Shown here piece by piece: positions 52,512 to 59,571 of a stretch of DNA of 64,000 bases. The notes beneath the pieces were generated by a model. That model worked only from the letters and a program-made list of their open reading frames with translations, did no database searches and was not told the origin of the DNA. Origin of the DNA: Congzhengia sp045635085 (lineage in GTDB: Bacteria; Bacillota; Clostridia; UBA1381; UBA9506); assembly GCA_045635085.1 (NCBI GenBank), contig JAZRBM010000020.1, forward strand, positions 62,001 to 126,000, in the 5' to 3' direction. Numbering within the stretch: the first letter of the stretch is position 1; each line of letters begins with the position of its first letter. The position numbers and the translations under genes are program-made.

Positions 52512-52781
52512 ATGAAAAAATTAAACACTATAAAGCTTGAATTATGTAATGAAAAAGATGTCTATATAATTTATGAAAAGCTTGAAAACGGAAAGTATGA
52601 ATGCTCCGTATATGTTTCGCCAAAAGACGAAGCTGATTTACAATTTGATTTCGGTACTGTTTTTCCACAGGAAACAGAAACAGGCATACGCACCACTTCA
52701 ACCGAAGAATTTGAAGAAGATATTTGCCAAATGATAAAAAATTATTATATTAAAAAAGGAGCTGTTTTATATGAAAATTAA
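52512..52781 (+). CDS. Hypothetical protein (89 aa)
   Basis: An acidic 89-residue protein with several beta-type segments (NTIKLELCNEKDVYIIYEKL, YECSVYVSPKDEADLQFDFG) and a C-terminal helix (FEEDICQMIKNYYIKKG). No family recognised. It overlaps the next gene by 11 bases and is under palindrome promoter 2. Being small, acidic and one half of a coupled pair, it might be an inhibitor or antitoxin-type partner, but no sequence feature proves this. Confidence 0.5.
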   Translation: MKKLNTIKLELCNEKDVYIIYEKLENGKYECSVYVSPKDEADLQFDFGTVFPQETETGIRTTSTEEFEEDICQMIKNYYIKKGAVLYEN

Positions 52782-53271
52782 TTACGATATACTACCAGAA
52801 TCTATGAAAGCTGATATTGATGAAATATTGTTATCAATAAGATTAACACGACTTATTTCCGTCCAAGCGAGAGCTATAACCGAAAAAGAAAAGACATTTA
52901 TAAATGACATTCTTTCTTCAATAGAAAAATGTATTAACGAAAGAAATGAAATTAAGAACCGTAATGACTTTACAGAACAATTAAAAATTGCTGATAATAT
53001 CTATACCCGACTCAAACAGCATAAGACGATTAAACTTGATTTAACGAAATATGAAAACTTCTATGATAATCACATTACAAGTTGGCTTCGTCTATGGGAA
53101 ATAGGTGAACTTTTTGAACAGCTAACAGGAATGAAAGAAAAATCAGAACGAGAATCATACGAAGAATACAAAACATTGATGACAGATAATTTATTACCGA
53201 TGTTATTATTTCAACTACTAGGAAGCATAGTATATTGGATTAAAGAAAAATACTCCGTCAAGCACAGATAA
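52771..53271 (+). CDS. Hypothetical protein (166 aa)
   Basis: A mostly helical 166-residue protein, basic and Glu/Lys-rich, with a single hydrophobic segment close to the C-terminus (LLPMLLFQLLGSIVYWI) and a short basic tail (KEKYSVKHR). No family recognised. AAAAGGAG precedes the ATG. The last codons lie in the first copy of a 34-bp tandem repeat. Confidence 0.5.
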   Translation: MKINYDILPESMKADIDEILLSIRLTRLISVQARAITEKEKTFINDILSSIEKCINERNEIKNRNDFTEQLKIADNIYTRLKQHKTIKLDLTKYENFYDNHITSWLRLWEIGELFEQLTGMKEKSERESYEEYKTLMTDNLLPMLLFQLLGSIVYWIKEKYSVKHR

Positions 53272-53315
53272 GTTTTCGCCCAAATACTCCGTCAGGCAAA
53301 AATTGGTTTTCGCCC
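53248..53315 (+). repeat. 34-bp tandem direct repeat, two units
   Basis: Units 53248-53281 and 53282-53315 both run AAATACTCCGTCA(A/G)GCA... and end ...GTTTTCGCCC, with a few mismatches in the middle. They are exactly adjacent. CTCCGTC resembles a half-site of the element's TTCCGT/ACGGAA palindrome. Possible iterons or regulator sites next to the HUH-like gene. Confidence 0.65.
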
Positions 53316-53395
53316 CTATTATAACGGAATTGTATTTTAATGAAAACCGTGTCTGTTCCTATCTTTAACGACTATCAGTATGTAAAAATAAATCA

Positions 53396-53869
53396 TCAAT
53401 ACATTCTGTCCGAACAAGTATTTAATTTCCTTACGGCGATACATTGTTTGTCAAGGTAATTCTTGGCGTTCTCGGCGTATTTGTCGCAATTCTTATGCCA
53501 TACGACCTGTTTTTTATATTTCTTATTCAGATGTTCGGACAGAGATTTGATGACGGAGCTTGAACCCTCACCCTCAATCCAGATATGTATATGCGGTTCG
53601 GTAGCAACAGGCAGACGGTTAGAGTTTCCGTTCGGGGCGAATACTTTTCGTGGTCGCCCACGCTTGCCTGTTTGTTCGGCGGTGATTTCACCGCATTTTG
53701 CGTTGTTTATGCTAACACCGATTTTTGCTGTTATGTTGTAGCCGTGCTTATCGCACAATCTTTTAAGATAGGTTTTGATTGCGTTCGCTTCCTTTATTGC
53801 TTCATCTTTCGTTTTGTAGATGCCGCAAGAAACGGAAGCCGTAATCATTCTGAACACTCTTTTCCTCAT
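53396..53869 (-). CDS. Possible single-domain HUH endonuclease with AT-hook-like motif
   Basis: About 157 residues from the ATG at 53869 (GAGG upstream). It carries PHIHIWIEG with His93 and His95, the metal-binding His-hydrophobic-His of HUH nucleases, and 43 residues later NYLDK with Tyr138-x2-Lys141, the spacing and form of the Rep YxxK nicking motif. Residues 68-75 (GKRGRPRK) look like an AT-hook. HUH proteins nick one DNA strand to start rolling-circle replication or transfer. This is motif reading only; overall similarity to a known Rep or relaxase family was not established. Confidence 0.5.
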   Translation of the reverse strand: MRKRVFRMITASVSCGIYKTKDEAIKEANAIKTYLKRLCDKHGYNITAKIGVSINNAKCGEITAEQTGKRGRPRKVFAPNGNSNRLPVATEPHIHIWIEGEGSSSVIKSLSEHLNKKYKKQVVWHKNCDKYAENAKNYLDKQCIAVRKLNTCSDRMY

Positions 53870-54017
53870 AATATATACCTCTTCTGTTTTGTCTGACTTT
53901 TTTACAAAATAAGCACGAAACAAAAGAAATATAATTTTGTTATGTTCTACCCATTGAACAGCGATTGACATGGGCGTTTCAAAAATTAAAAAATAAAAAA
54001 TTGAAAGGCAAACGAAA

Positions 54018-54041
54018 AAGACGGCTACAATGAGCCGTCTT
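54018..54041. terminator. Hairpin between HUH-like gene and small acidic gene
   Basis: AAGACGGCT (54018-54026), loop ACAATG, AGCCGTCTT (54033-54041). A/T flanks on both sides suggest a terminator. Confidence 0.7.
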
Positions 54042-54075
54042 AATACAAAGGGATGAAATAAAAATGTATTGCCGA

Positions 54076-54207
54076 TTAGCGAGCTTCGGCAAGTGAAGCG
54101 AAATCTGCTTCAAGGTGTTCGCACCATTCAGAAAAATCTTTTTCGTGATTCTCTAAATAGATTTCGTGTAGGAAAGCCTCTTCATCGGCTGTTAAACAAA
54201 AACTCAT
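54076..54207 (-). CDS. Small acidic protein (43 aa)
   Basis: A 43-residue open frame starting MSFCLTADEEAFLHEIYLEN and ending SLAEAR, with GAGGAG placed nine bases before the ATG. It is strongly acidic and predicted as two helices. Codon pattern and binding site support a real gene. It lies between the 303-residue gene region and the hairpin at 54.02 kb. Function unknown; small acidic proteins on mobile elements sometimes mimic DNA or act as antirestriction factors, which is only a possibility here. Confidence 0.55.
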   Translation of the reverse strand: MSFCLTADEEAFLHEIYLENHEKDFSEWCEHLEADFASLAEAR

Positions 54208-54273
54208 AATAAATTTCTCCTCTGTGCTTTTCTCTTTCTATATACTATGCGTTTTTGCGACAGAATATAACAA

Positions 54274-55170
54274 TTAAAGCCATTTATTGATGTCTATTCC
54301 AGAAAACAATTTACGCTTGCTGTCAAAAAACATAAATTTCACGGTGTTCGTATAATTCTTCTCTTTTAACACTTTCTCGGTTCTGGCAGAATACCCCTTG
54401 TTCTCTGGGAAGTGAGAATATACCGTGATATTAAGTTTTACAGGCAGGCCGTAAAAGGTACTTTTAATTACTCGGTCAGCTAGAAACAGTTGCTTGATAA
54501 TTTTATCAAAGCGAAGAGTGTGAGCAAAAATGCCGACTTCAAAGATATAATTTTCTCCGTCATAATTTACCCCCAAAATATAAATGCCGTTATCTTTGAG
54601 AACGAGAATATCTTTTGTTTCTTTTGCGATTGCCGACTTTTTCAAAGTTTCTCTGTTGCCCTTTGTCCTACTTTTACAGAAATTGACTTTACTTCTGATT
54701 TCGTCAATGCTTGAAGATAGATATTGTATATCGTGTCCGTGCTTTTCGGCGTGAGCTGATACTCTGGTTAAAAGGTTCAATGCGTCCTCTGGCGAATAGT
54801 AGCAGACCGTTCCTGCGTGAAGCGATTTCTTGATATATCGTCCATCAGCAGAATGACAGCGTATCAAGATTTCGCCGTACAAACTGCTATGTAATATTCT
54901 TTTGCCCGACACAACAGATGATTTGTTCTTCAAACCATAATACGAATATAGTTTATACCTTGCCACGAGCAAGGTATTTTTATTTAGTTTAACCGTTTTA
55001 ATATATTTGTGTTCAACAAGAAAATTAACAAGATTGTCGTTTTTCTCTCCTGTAATTTCCTTGAATTGATTTTTGAAAATTACACCACCGAAGCCGTAAA
55101 TCAAAAGGCTTAATGCCGTATCGTGTTTTTCAAGTGTTTCAATTATTATTTTATTGATAATTTCGTTCAT
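54274..55170 (-). CDS. Uncharacterised element protein with N-terminal winged-HTH-like region
   Basis: About 298 residues. The first 80 residues (HDTALSLLIYGFGGVIFKNQFKEITG, LVNFLVEHKYIKTVKL) read like a winged helix; the C-terminal half has beta segments such as GIYILGVNYDGENYIFEVGIF. No family named. The ATG at 55170 follows GGGGGAAA; an ATG at 55185 overlaps that site. It is 22-37 bases downstream of the 197-residue gene and probably cotranscribed. Confidence 0.55.
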   Translation of the reverse strand: MNEIINKIIIETLEKHDTALSLLIYGFGGVIFKNQFKEITGEKNDNLVNFLVEHKYIKTVKLNKNTLLVARYKLYSYYGLKNKSSVVSGKRILHSSLYGEILIRCHSADGRYIKKSLHAGTVCYYSPEDALNLLTRVSAHAEKHGHDIQYLSSSIDEIRSKVNFCKSRTKGNRETLKKSAIAKETKDILVLKDNGIYILGVNYDGENYIFEVGIFAHTLRFDKIIKQLFLADRVIKSTFYGLPVKLNITVYSHFPENKGYSARTEKVLKEKNYTNTVKFMFFDSKRKLFSGIDINKWL

Positions 55171-55207
55171 TTGATTTCCCCCCATTCGTTTTTTGAAAAT
55201 TTATATT

Positions 55208-55801
55208 TTAAGAATTGATAATAGAGATCGAACCGTTAAATACTTCCATTGCCGTTTCGTGGGATGCGATAGCTTCGCCCGAATAATTACTCGTTATAAT
55301 TTCAATAAATTCCGTTTGATAAGAAAAGTCGGGCATACTGATTGTATGTTGCTGTAATTGGTCTAGGTAGTATTGCCCCTGTTCCATTTTATCGCAAAGT
55401 TCCTTGAATAAATCTCGGTTCTCGCTTTCTGTACGGAATTGTAATTGTTCCTCATAGGAAAGCCTGTCCGTATATTCTTGAATTTTATCCATTAACTTAA
55501 TATCGTGTTCCACCCCTGTTGAAATGTAAAATTTTCTGTCTGCCAAATCAGAAACATTTTCACGCACCCATTCTTTTCCGCCGTCCGAGAAGCGATAAAC
55601 AGTTTGAGTTTTACCGTCAATGACTACCGAACATTTATCAAGTACCTTTTCTAAAACATAGTTTTTTAAGCGGTTATTTGACGAAAGGTAATGTAAGCAT
55701 TGTTCTTTCGTAGCATAACCGCCACAACGCAAGGCATTCAAAAACTGTTTATCGGACAGCTTCAGATGTTCGGCGGAAATGTAATGTGATTTTCTTCCCA
55801 T
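55208..55801 (-). CDS. Probable winged-HTH protein, Replic_Relax-like
   Basis: A 197-residue protein. The order of elements matches the replication-relaxation (Replic_Relax) pattern: LSDKQFLNALRCGGYATKEQC, a wing ending VYRFSDGGKEWV, then EHDIKLMDKIQEY and a following acidic strand RTESE. Proteins of that kind accompany rolling-circle or relaxase systems on mobile DNA. Assignment is by pattern only. AAGGAGGTGA gives an excellent binding site. Confidence 0.5.
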   Translation of the reverse strand: MGRKSHYISAEHLKLSDKQFLNALRCGGYATKEQCLHYLSSNNRLKNYVLEKVLDKCSVVIDGKTQTVYRFSDGGKEWVRENVSDLADRKFYISTGVEHDIKLMDKIQEYTDRLSYEEQLQFRTESENRDLFKELCDKMEQGQYYLDQLQQHTISMPDFSYQTEFIEIITSNYSGEAIASHETAMEVFNGSISIINS

Positions 55802-55818
55802 AAGAAAATCACCTCCTT

Positions 55819-55972
55819 TTTGCTAACGCAGTAGCAAACCGAACCGCCAGATTGATAATCTGGGAACCGTAAAGCGATGAAAATAATATTGGCTTGCGAT
55901 ATGGTGCCGACAGGCAATTTTGCTCGCTTGATTGATGAAAAAAGTTTTCATCAAACGGCGGTGAGGTTTGAT
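55819..55972. other. Structured intergenic segment (candidate oriT, origin or attenuator)
   Basis: Within the 390-base gap between divergent genes lie: TTTGCTA/TAGCAAA (55819-55838), CCAGATT/AATCTGG with a 3-base loop (55847-55863), TTGATGAAAA/TTTTCATCAA (55932-55954), and ATCAAAC/GTTTGAT (55950-55972), which overlaps the previous stem so that the two exclude each other. GC content is locally higher than in the surroundings. Such a cluster fits an origin of transfer or replication, or an attenuator for ardC. Confidence 0.45.
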
Positions 55973-56139
55973 ACGAGTTTTTATTTTTATTCTTTATATT
56001 ATACTGTTGCTATCAGCGTTTCATAACAAAATGATGAAAAAAGTCAGAAAAAATCAGGTTGTCGGAGTTTTTGAGTTTTTTGTTATGCTTGATTTTGTTC
56101 AGTAGGTACGGAATAACTGACAGAAAGCGACAGTATAAT

Positions 56140-56170
56140 ATATTAACCGACAAACACAGACGGTTAATAT
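56140..56170. promoter_or_regulatory. Inverted repeat upstream of ardC
   Basis: ATATTAACCG (56140-56149) and CGGTTAATAT (56161-56170), perfect 10-bp arms with an 11-base centre, ending 23 bases before the ardC start. Likely operator or leader hairpin. Confidence 0.55.
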
Positions 56171-56193
56171 TACGAAACGAAAGGATAAGGGAA

Positions 56194-57051
56194 ATGAACA
56201 TTTACGAGATTATTACAGAAAAAATTATTGAAAGAGTTGAAGCTATGATTGAGAACGGCGAAACGGCGAATTGGTTGTGTCCTTGGCAGAGGTTAGGTTT
56301 GCCGAAGTCGTACATAAGCGAAAAGGCGTATTCGGGTATCAATCTCTGGCTTCTGGAAAGTGGTTATTACCTGACTTGGAATCAGTACCTTGACATCAAA
56401 AAGAAAAATCCAGATGTCAGTTTGAAGAAAGGTAGTAAGAGCCACCTTTGCGTTTACTTCAATTACAACGAAGTTGAAAATGAAGAAACAGGCGAAATGA
56501 AGAAAGTGCCGTATCTCAAATATTACCGCTTGTTTGAAAGTGGAGATTTTGAGAATTTACCACCAAAAGACAAATTGATTGATTACGAACACGGTGAACA
56601 CGCAGACATTGACGATTTTATGTCTGCCTATGCGAAAAACGCTGATGTACGAATTACGGTCAAGAAATCGGACAAGGCGTACTACTCGCCGTTGTTTGAC
56701 GAAATCGTTATACCGCAACCGTCAATGTACCCAGACTTTAATAATTATGTTGCTGTGTTGGCACACGAAATAATTCACAGTTCGGGAAGCAAGAAACGGC
56801 TTGACAGAATCAAAGACGATTTCCGCGAAGAAGAAACATATTCAAAAGAAGAGCTTATCGCACAACTGGGAAGTTCGCTTCTGTGCTTTTTGCTCGGATA
56901 CGATACTGCCGAAACGGTGAACAACGATGTAAATTACATTCGTGGTTGGTTATCGCACCTTAAAGATAACACAAGAGAGCTAGTGTCGGCGGCAGCAAAG
57001 GCACAGCAAGCGGTTGACTATGTAATGAACACCGTAAATATGGGGAAATAG
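56194..57051 (+). CDS. ArdC-like antirestriction protein (ssDNA-binding/zincin)
   Basis: A 285-residue protein with the two-part ArdC layout: an N-terminal ssDNA-binding-type domain (about 1-115, with WLCPWQRLGLPKSYISEKAYSGINLWLL in parts) and a C-terminal zincin-like metallopeptidase with HEIIHSSG at 191-198 and a downstream YSKEELIAQLGSSLLC carrying the third ligand Glu. ArdC-type proteins protect incoming single-stranded mobile DNA from host restriction. Start at 56194 after AAGGATAAGGG. Its presence with a restriction system on the same element is notable. Confidence 0.85.
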   Translation: MNIYEIITEKIIERVEAMIENGETANWLCPWQRLGLPKSYISEKAYSGINLWLLESGYYLTWNQYLDIKKKNPDVSLKKGSKSHLCVYFNYNEVENEETGEMKKVPYLKYYRLFESGDFENLPPKDKLIDYEHGEHADIDDFMSAYAKNADVRITVKKSDKAYYSPLFDEIVIPQPSMYPDFNNYVAVLAHEIIHSSGSKKRLDRIKDDFREEETYSKEELIAQLGSSLLCFLLGYDTAETVNNDVNYIRGWLSHLKDNTRELVSAAAKAQQAVDYVMNTVNMGK

Positions 57052-57110
57052 GCAGTAATCAGATTTGAAATATTAAATATTTAATAATTGAAAAAAACGT
57101 CTTTTCCTTT
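57052..57110. other. Short AT-rich gap after ardC
   Basis: No terminator with a clear T-run was found between ardC and promoter 3, so ardC transcription may run into the recombination genes. Confidence 0.35.
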
Positions 57111-57114
57111 TAAT

Positions 57115-57169
57115 GTTCCGTTTAGACGGAACGCATATTCTTGATTTTTCGCAATTTTCGTGTTATAAT
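57115..57169 (+). promoter_or_regulatory. Palindrome-controlled promoter 3 of the element
   Basis: Palindrome GTTCCGTTTAGACGGAAC (57115-57132), -35 TTGATT (57141-57146), 17 bases, -10 TATAAT (57164-57169). The palindrome-to-(-35) distance and the spacer end match promoter 2. It drives the excisionase-like gene and, by read-through, the integrase. Confidence 0.8.
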
Positions 57170-57246
57170 AAAATTGTGAAAACAACTCGCACTCGTTGCG
57201 AAATCAAATACAAATATAAATTTATTAAAAGAAAAGAGGCGTTATT

Positions 57247-57465
57247 ATGAATAACAACATTCATACAAATACGAATTCAAATCAATCGTCTGCTATATTT
57301 ATTAACGCAAAGGAAATGAGCGAACAACTGGGCGTATCAAAATCATACGCATACAGACTAATTCAGCAGTTGAATGACGAATTACAGAAGAAAGGCTTCC
57401 TTGTAGTACAGGGAAAGACTAACCGTAGATATTTCTATGAAAAGATTTACGGAATGGCAAGTTAA
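57247..57465 (+). CDS. Excisionase-like small HTH protein
   Basis: A 72-residue protein: a polar N-terminal tail (Asn/Thr/Ser-rich, about 1-15) then an HTH (INAKEMSEQLGVSKSYAYRLIQQLNDEL) and a beta-hairpin-like end (GFLVVQGKTNRRYFYEKIYG). This is the MerR/Xis-type winged layout of small directionality factors placed just upstream of tyrosine integrases. It could alternatively be a plain regulator. GAGGCG precedes the ATG. A strong terminator separates it from int. Confidence 0.75.
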   Translation: MNNNIHTNTNSNQSSAIFINAKEMSEQLGVSKSYAYRLIQQLNDELQKKGFLVVQGKTNRRYFYEKIYGMAS

Positions 57466-57475
57466 GCCAGACAGC

Positions 57476-57515
57476 AAAAATCGTCATCAGCAATTTGTCT
57501 GATGACGATTTTTTT
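57476..57515 (+). terminator. Terminator between excisionase-like gene and integrase
   Basis: AAAAATCGTCATCAG (57476-57490), loop CAATTTGT, CTGATGACGATTTTTTT (57499-57515). No separate int promoter is obvious in the 45 bases after it, so integrase would be made only by read-through. Confidence 0.9.
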
Positions 57516-57559
57516 CTACCATTTATTATTAAATATTAAACACAGAAAGGACAATCATT

Positions 57560-58702
57560 ATGAGTGATTTCAAATCATCAGTACATAAGTACGGAAATAA
57601 TTTATACAGAGTAGATTATAGTTATATTGACCCGATAACACAGGTGAGAAAAAGAACCTGTAAGCGTGGTTTCAAGTTGTCAAGAGAAGCGACAGCGTGG
57701 CAGAAGAACGAATTGCCTGACCTTATTAAGCAGTTAGAAACGCTTGATTATGAAACACCAGACGAATTATTGACAATGGGCGAACTGGTTAAGGAATATT
57801 TAGAATTTTCATCATTACGCCGACAGGAAAGCACGGTAGCAACAAAGTCGCATATCATTGATACTAAAATTCTTCCTTATTTTAAGGATAAAATAGTTTT
57901 CAATATTACTCCGAAAGATATTCTAAAATGGGAAAACTACATTTTAGGAATGAGAAAACCTAACGGTGAAGAATTTTCCGCAACATATCAACATACAATT
58001 TGTAATCAATTATGGGCGATTTTTAATTATGCTGAAACATTTCATAATCTACCAAAAACGCCTACATCAAAGGTTGAAAAATTAGGTTCAAAAGAGCGTG
58101 AAACAGAAGCGGAAGTATGGGAAGTTGATGAATACTTAAAGTTTTCAGCGACACTACAAGATAAACCACTTTACTTTTACGCATTTGAGGTGTTTTATTG
58201 GACTGGTATTCGTTTAGGAGAATTGTTAGCACTCACAAAAGAAGATATTGATTGTAAAGCAAAAACATTAAGAGTAATAAACAGTTATTCCAAAGCGAAA
58301 AAAGAAAAAGGAAAAACAAAAAATGTAAGCAGTAAGCGAACAGTACATATGCCAACTGAACTTGCCGAAGAATTACAGGAGTATATGGATAGCCTTTATG
58401 GCTTACAAGATACAGATGTTCTATTTCCTGTTTCAAAATCACAACTTCATCGTGTTATTGAAGAGGGTTCAGCAAAGGCAGGGGTTAAAAAACTAACCAT
58501 ACACGAATTTAGACACAGCCATATCAGCCTTTTAATGAATTCAAATTGTGGTTCTATCCTTGAAATCGCAAAGCGAGCAGGACACGCAAAACCAGATATG
58601 ACACTTTTGTATTCACATCTATACAAGAACCGAGACCAGATAATCGCAAGACGATTAGAAGATATTATGAAAGAGGGGAAAATGAATGTCAGCGAAGAAT
58701 AA
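57560..58702 (+). CDS. int: Tyrosine recombinase/integrase
   Basis: 380 residues. An N-terminal arm-binding-type domain (about 1-60, with RTCKRGFKLSREATAWQKN), a core-binding SAM-like domain (about 70-170) and the catalytic domain with Arg218 (TGIRLGELLAL), His315-x2-Arg318 (HEFRHSHISLL), His342 (GHAKPDM) and nucleophile Tyr351 (LLYSHLY). All five visible catalytic residues are present, so it should be active. AGAAAGGA precedes the ATG. Located about 0.9 kb from the guaA-side attachment core, the usual place for the integrase of the element. Confidence 0.95.
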   Translation: MSDFKSSVHKYGNNLYRVDYSYIDPITQVRKRTCKRGFKLSREATAWQKNELPDLIKQLETLDYETPDELLTMGELVKEYLEFSSLRRQESTVATKSHIIDTKILPYFKDKIVFNITPKDILKWENYILGMRKPNGEEFSATYQHTICNQLWAIFNYAETFHNLPKTPTSKVEKLGSKERETEAEVWEVDEYLKFSATLQDKPLYFYAFEVFYWTGIRLGELLALTKEDIDCKAKTLRVINSYSKAKKEKGKTKNVSSKRTVHMPTELAEELQEYMDSLYGLQDTDVLFPVSKSQLHRVIEEGSAKAGVKKLTIHEFRHSHISLLMNSNCGSILEIAKRAGHAKPDMTLLYSHLYKNRDQIIARRLEDIMKEGKMNVSEE

Positions 58703-59024
58703 CGACAGAAAAGATCGTTTTAGGAGTATTACAATCGGCTTCCGTGTTTCGCCCGAAGAAGCGTACAGAGTTGATATGGAAGTTAGAACATCAGGACTAA
58801 CAAAACAAGATTTTATTTTGAAACGATTATTAAACGAAGATATTATTGTTCGTCCGAATATTCGTATCAGGTACTATCTTGAAAAGTATTTAGTTGACTT
58901 GACAGCCGAGCTAAAAAGGCTGTCAAGTATTCCGCAAACAAGTGATGTTTTGGAAAATCTTATATACCTTGTTAAATTGATTAGTAAATTAACACCAGAA
59001 GAACAGGAGAATTATTATGAGTAA
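58686..59024 (+). CDS. MobC-like ribbon-helix-helix protein
   Basis: A 112-residue protein with an RHH-type N-terminal half: ITIGFRVSPEEAYRVDMEVRTSGLTKQDFILKRLL (read in parts), the pattern of MobC/relaxosome accessory proteins, and a helical C-terminal half. It overlaps the end of int by 17 bases, so the two are coupled. Relaxosome proteins of this kind help a relaxase nick at oriT; the relaxase partner is not certain here, the HUH-like protein at 53.4 kb being one candidate. Confidence 0.65.
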   Translation: MSAKNNDRKDRFRSITIGFRVSPEEAYRVDMEVRTSGLTKQDFILKRLLNEDIIVRPNIRIRYYLEKYLVDLTAELKRLSSIPQTSDVLENLIYLVKLISKLTPEEQENYYE

Positions 59025-59433
59025 AAATTTATCTTTAAGAGAACAGCAAAAAGCAGAAGCTATCAAGAGAATGAGAATGCTTTCACTTCATCCGAATGTG
59101 ATTAACGAATTTATAACCGATAACACATTACATAAGTCGGAAGATTACGGCGTTGTATATTGGTTAGACGATAAAGAAAAACAAATCGTCAAAGAATTTG
59201 AAAAAAAGCACAATGCTGTCGTTTATCATATCATTAAAAGTTATACCGAGTTTGGTATTCTTCTTAATATGTTTTATGTATCACAGTATATTGAAGAATG
59301 GGAATATGACATAGGCAACATTCCCGAAAACAGACAACTTTGTTATGTTAAAAATTTAGATATTGAACATTTTAGCGAATTCGGTTATATCTGTTTCAGA
59401 AAAAGCATAGGCGGTTTAATAAGAACTGCCTAA
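59017..59433 (+). CDS. Hypothetical protein at element right end
   Basis: A 138-residue soluble protein overlapping the previous gene by 8 bases. N-terminal REQQKAEAIKRMRMLSLHPNVINEF is helical and basic; later KHNAVVYHIIKSYTEFGILLNMFYVSQY and EEWEYDIGNIPENRQLCYVKN. I recall similar unnamed proteins beside integrases of Clostridial elements but cannot name a domain. Last gene before the right attachment core. Confidence 0.6.
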   Translation: MSKNLSLREQQKAEAIKRMRMLSLHPNVINEFITDNTLHKSEDYGVVYWLDDKEKQIVKEFEKKHNAVVYHIIKSYTEFGILLNMFYVSQYIEEWEYDIGNIPENRQLCYVKNLDIEHFSEFGYICFRKSIGGLIRTA

Positions 59434-59438
59434 AAGAA

Positions 59439-59468
59439 AATGCTTCACCAATCACGGTGAAGCATTGT
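59439..59468 (+). terminator. Terminator at element right end
   Basis: AATGCTTCACC, loop AATCAC, GGTGAAGCATT, then GTTCATTTT. It ends the int operon before the attachment core. Confidence 0.8.
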
Positions 59469-59492
59469 TCATTTTATATGCTATCTAAAAAA

Positions 59493-59513
59493 AGTGTTGT
59501 CAAAGTGTTGTCA
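59493..59513 (+). repeat. Right integrase arm-type repeats (two copies)
   Basis: AGTGTTGTCA at 59493-59502 and 59504-59513, same sequence and orientation as the three copies at 43.94 kb. Confidence 0.6.
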
Positions 59514-59571
59514 AAACACCTTGCCTATCTCGCAAAACCGCTTAAAATAAGGGTTTTTTGAGGGTACGGGA

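Noticed and set aside
53248..53315. CRISPR-like repeat
   Set aside because: Two exactly adjacent 34-bp units without spacers and no cas genes; a tandem repeat, not an array.
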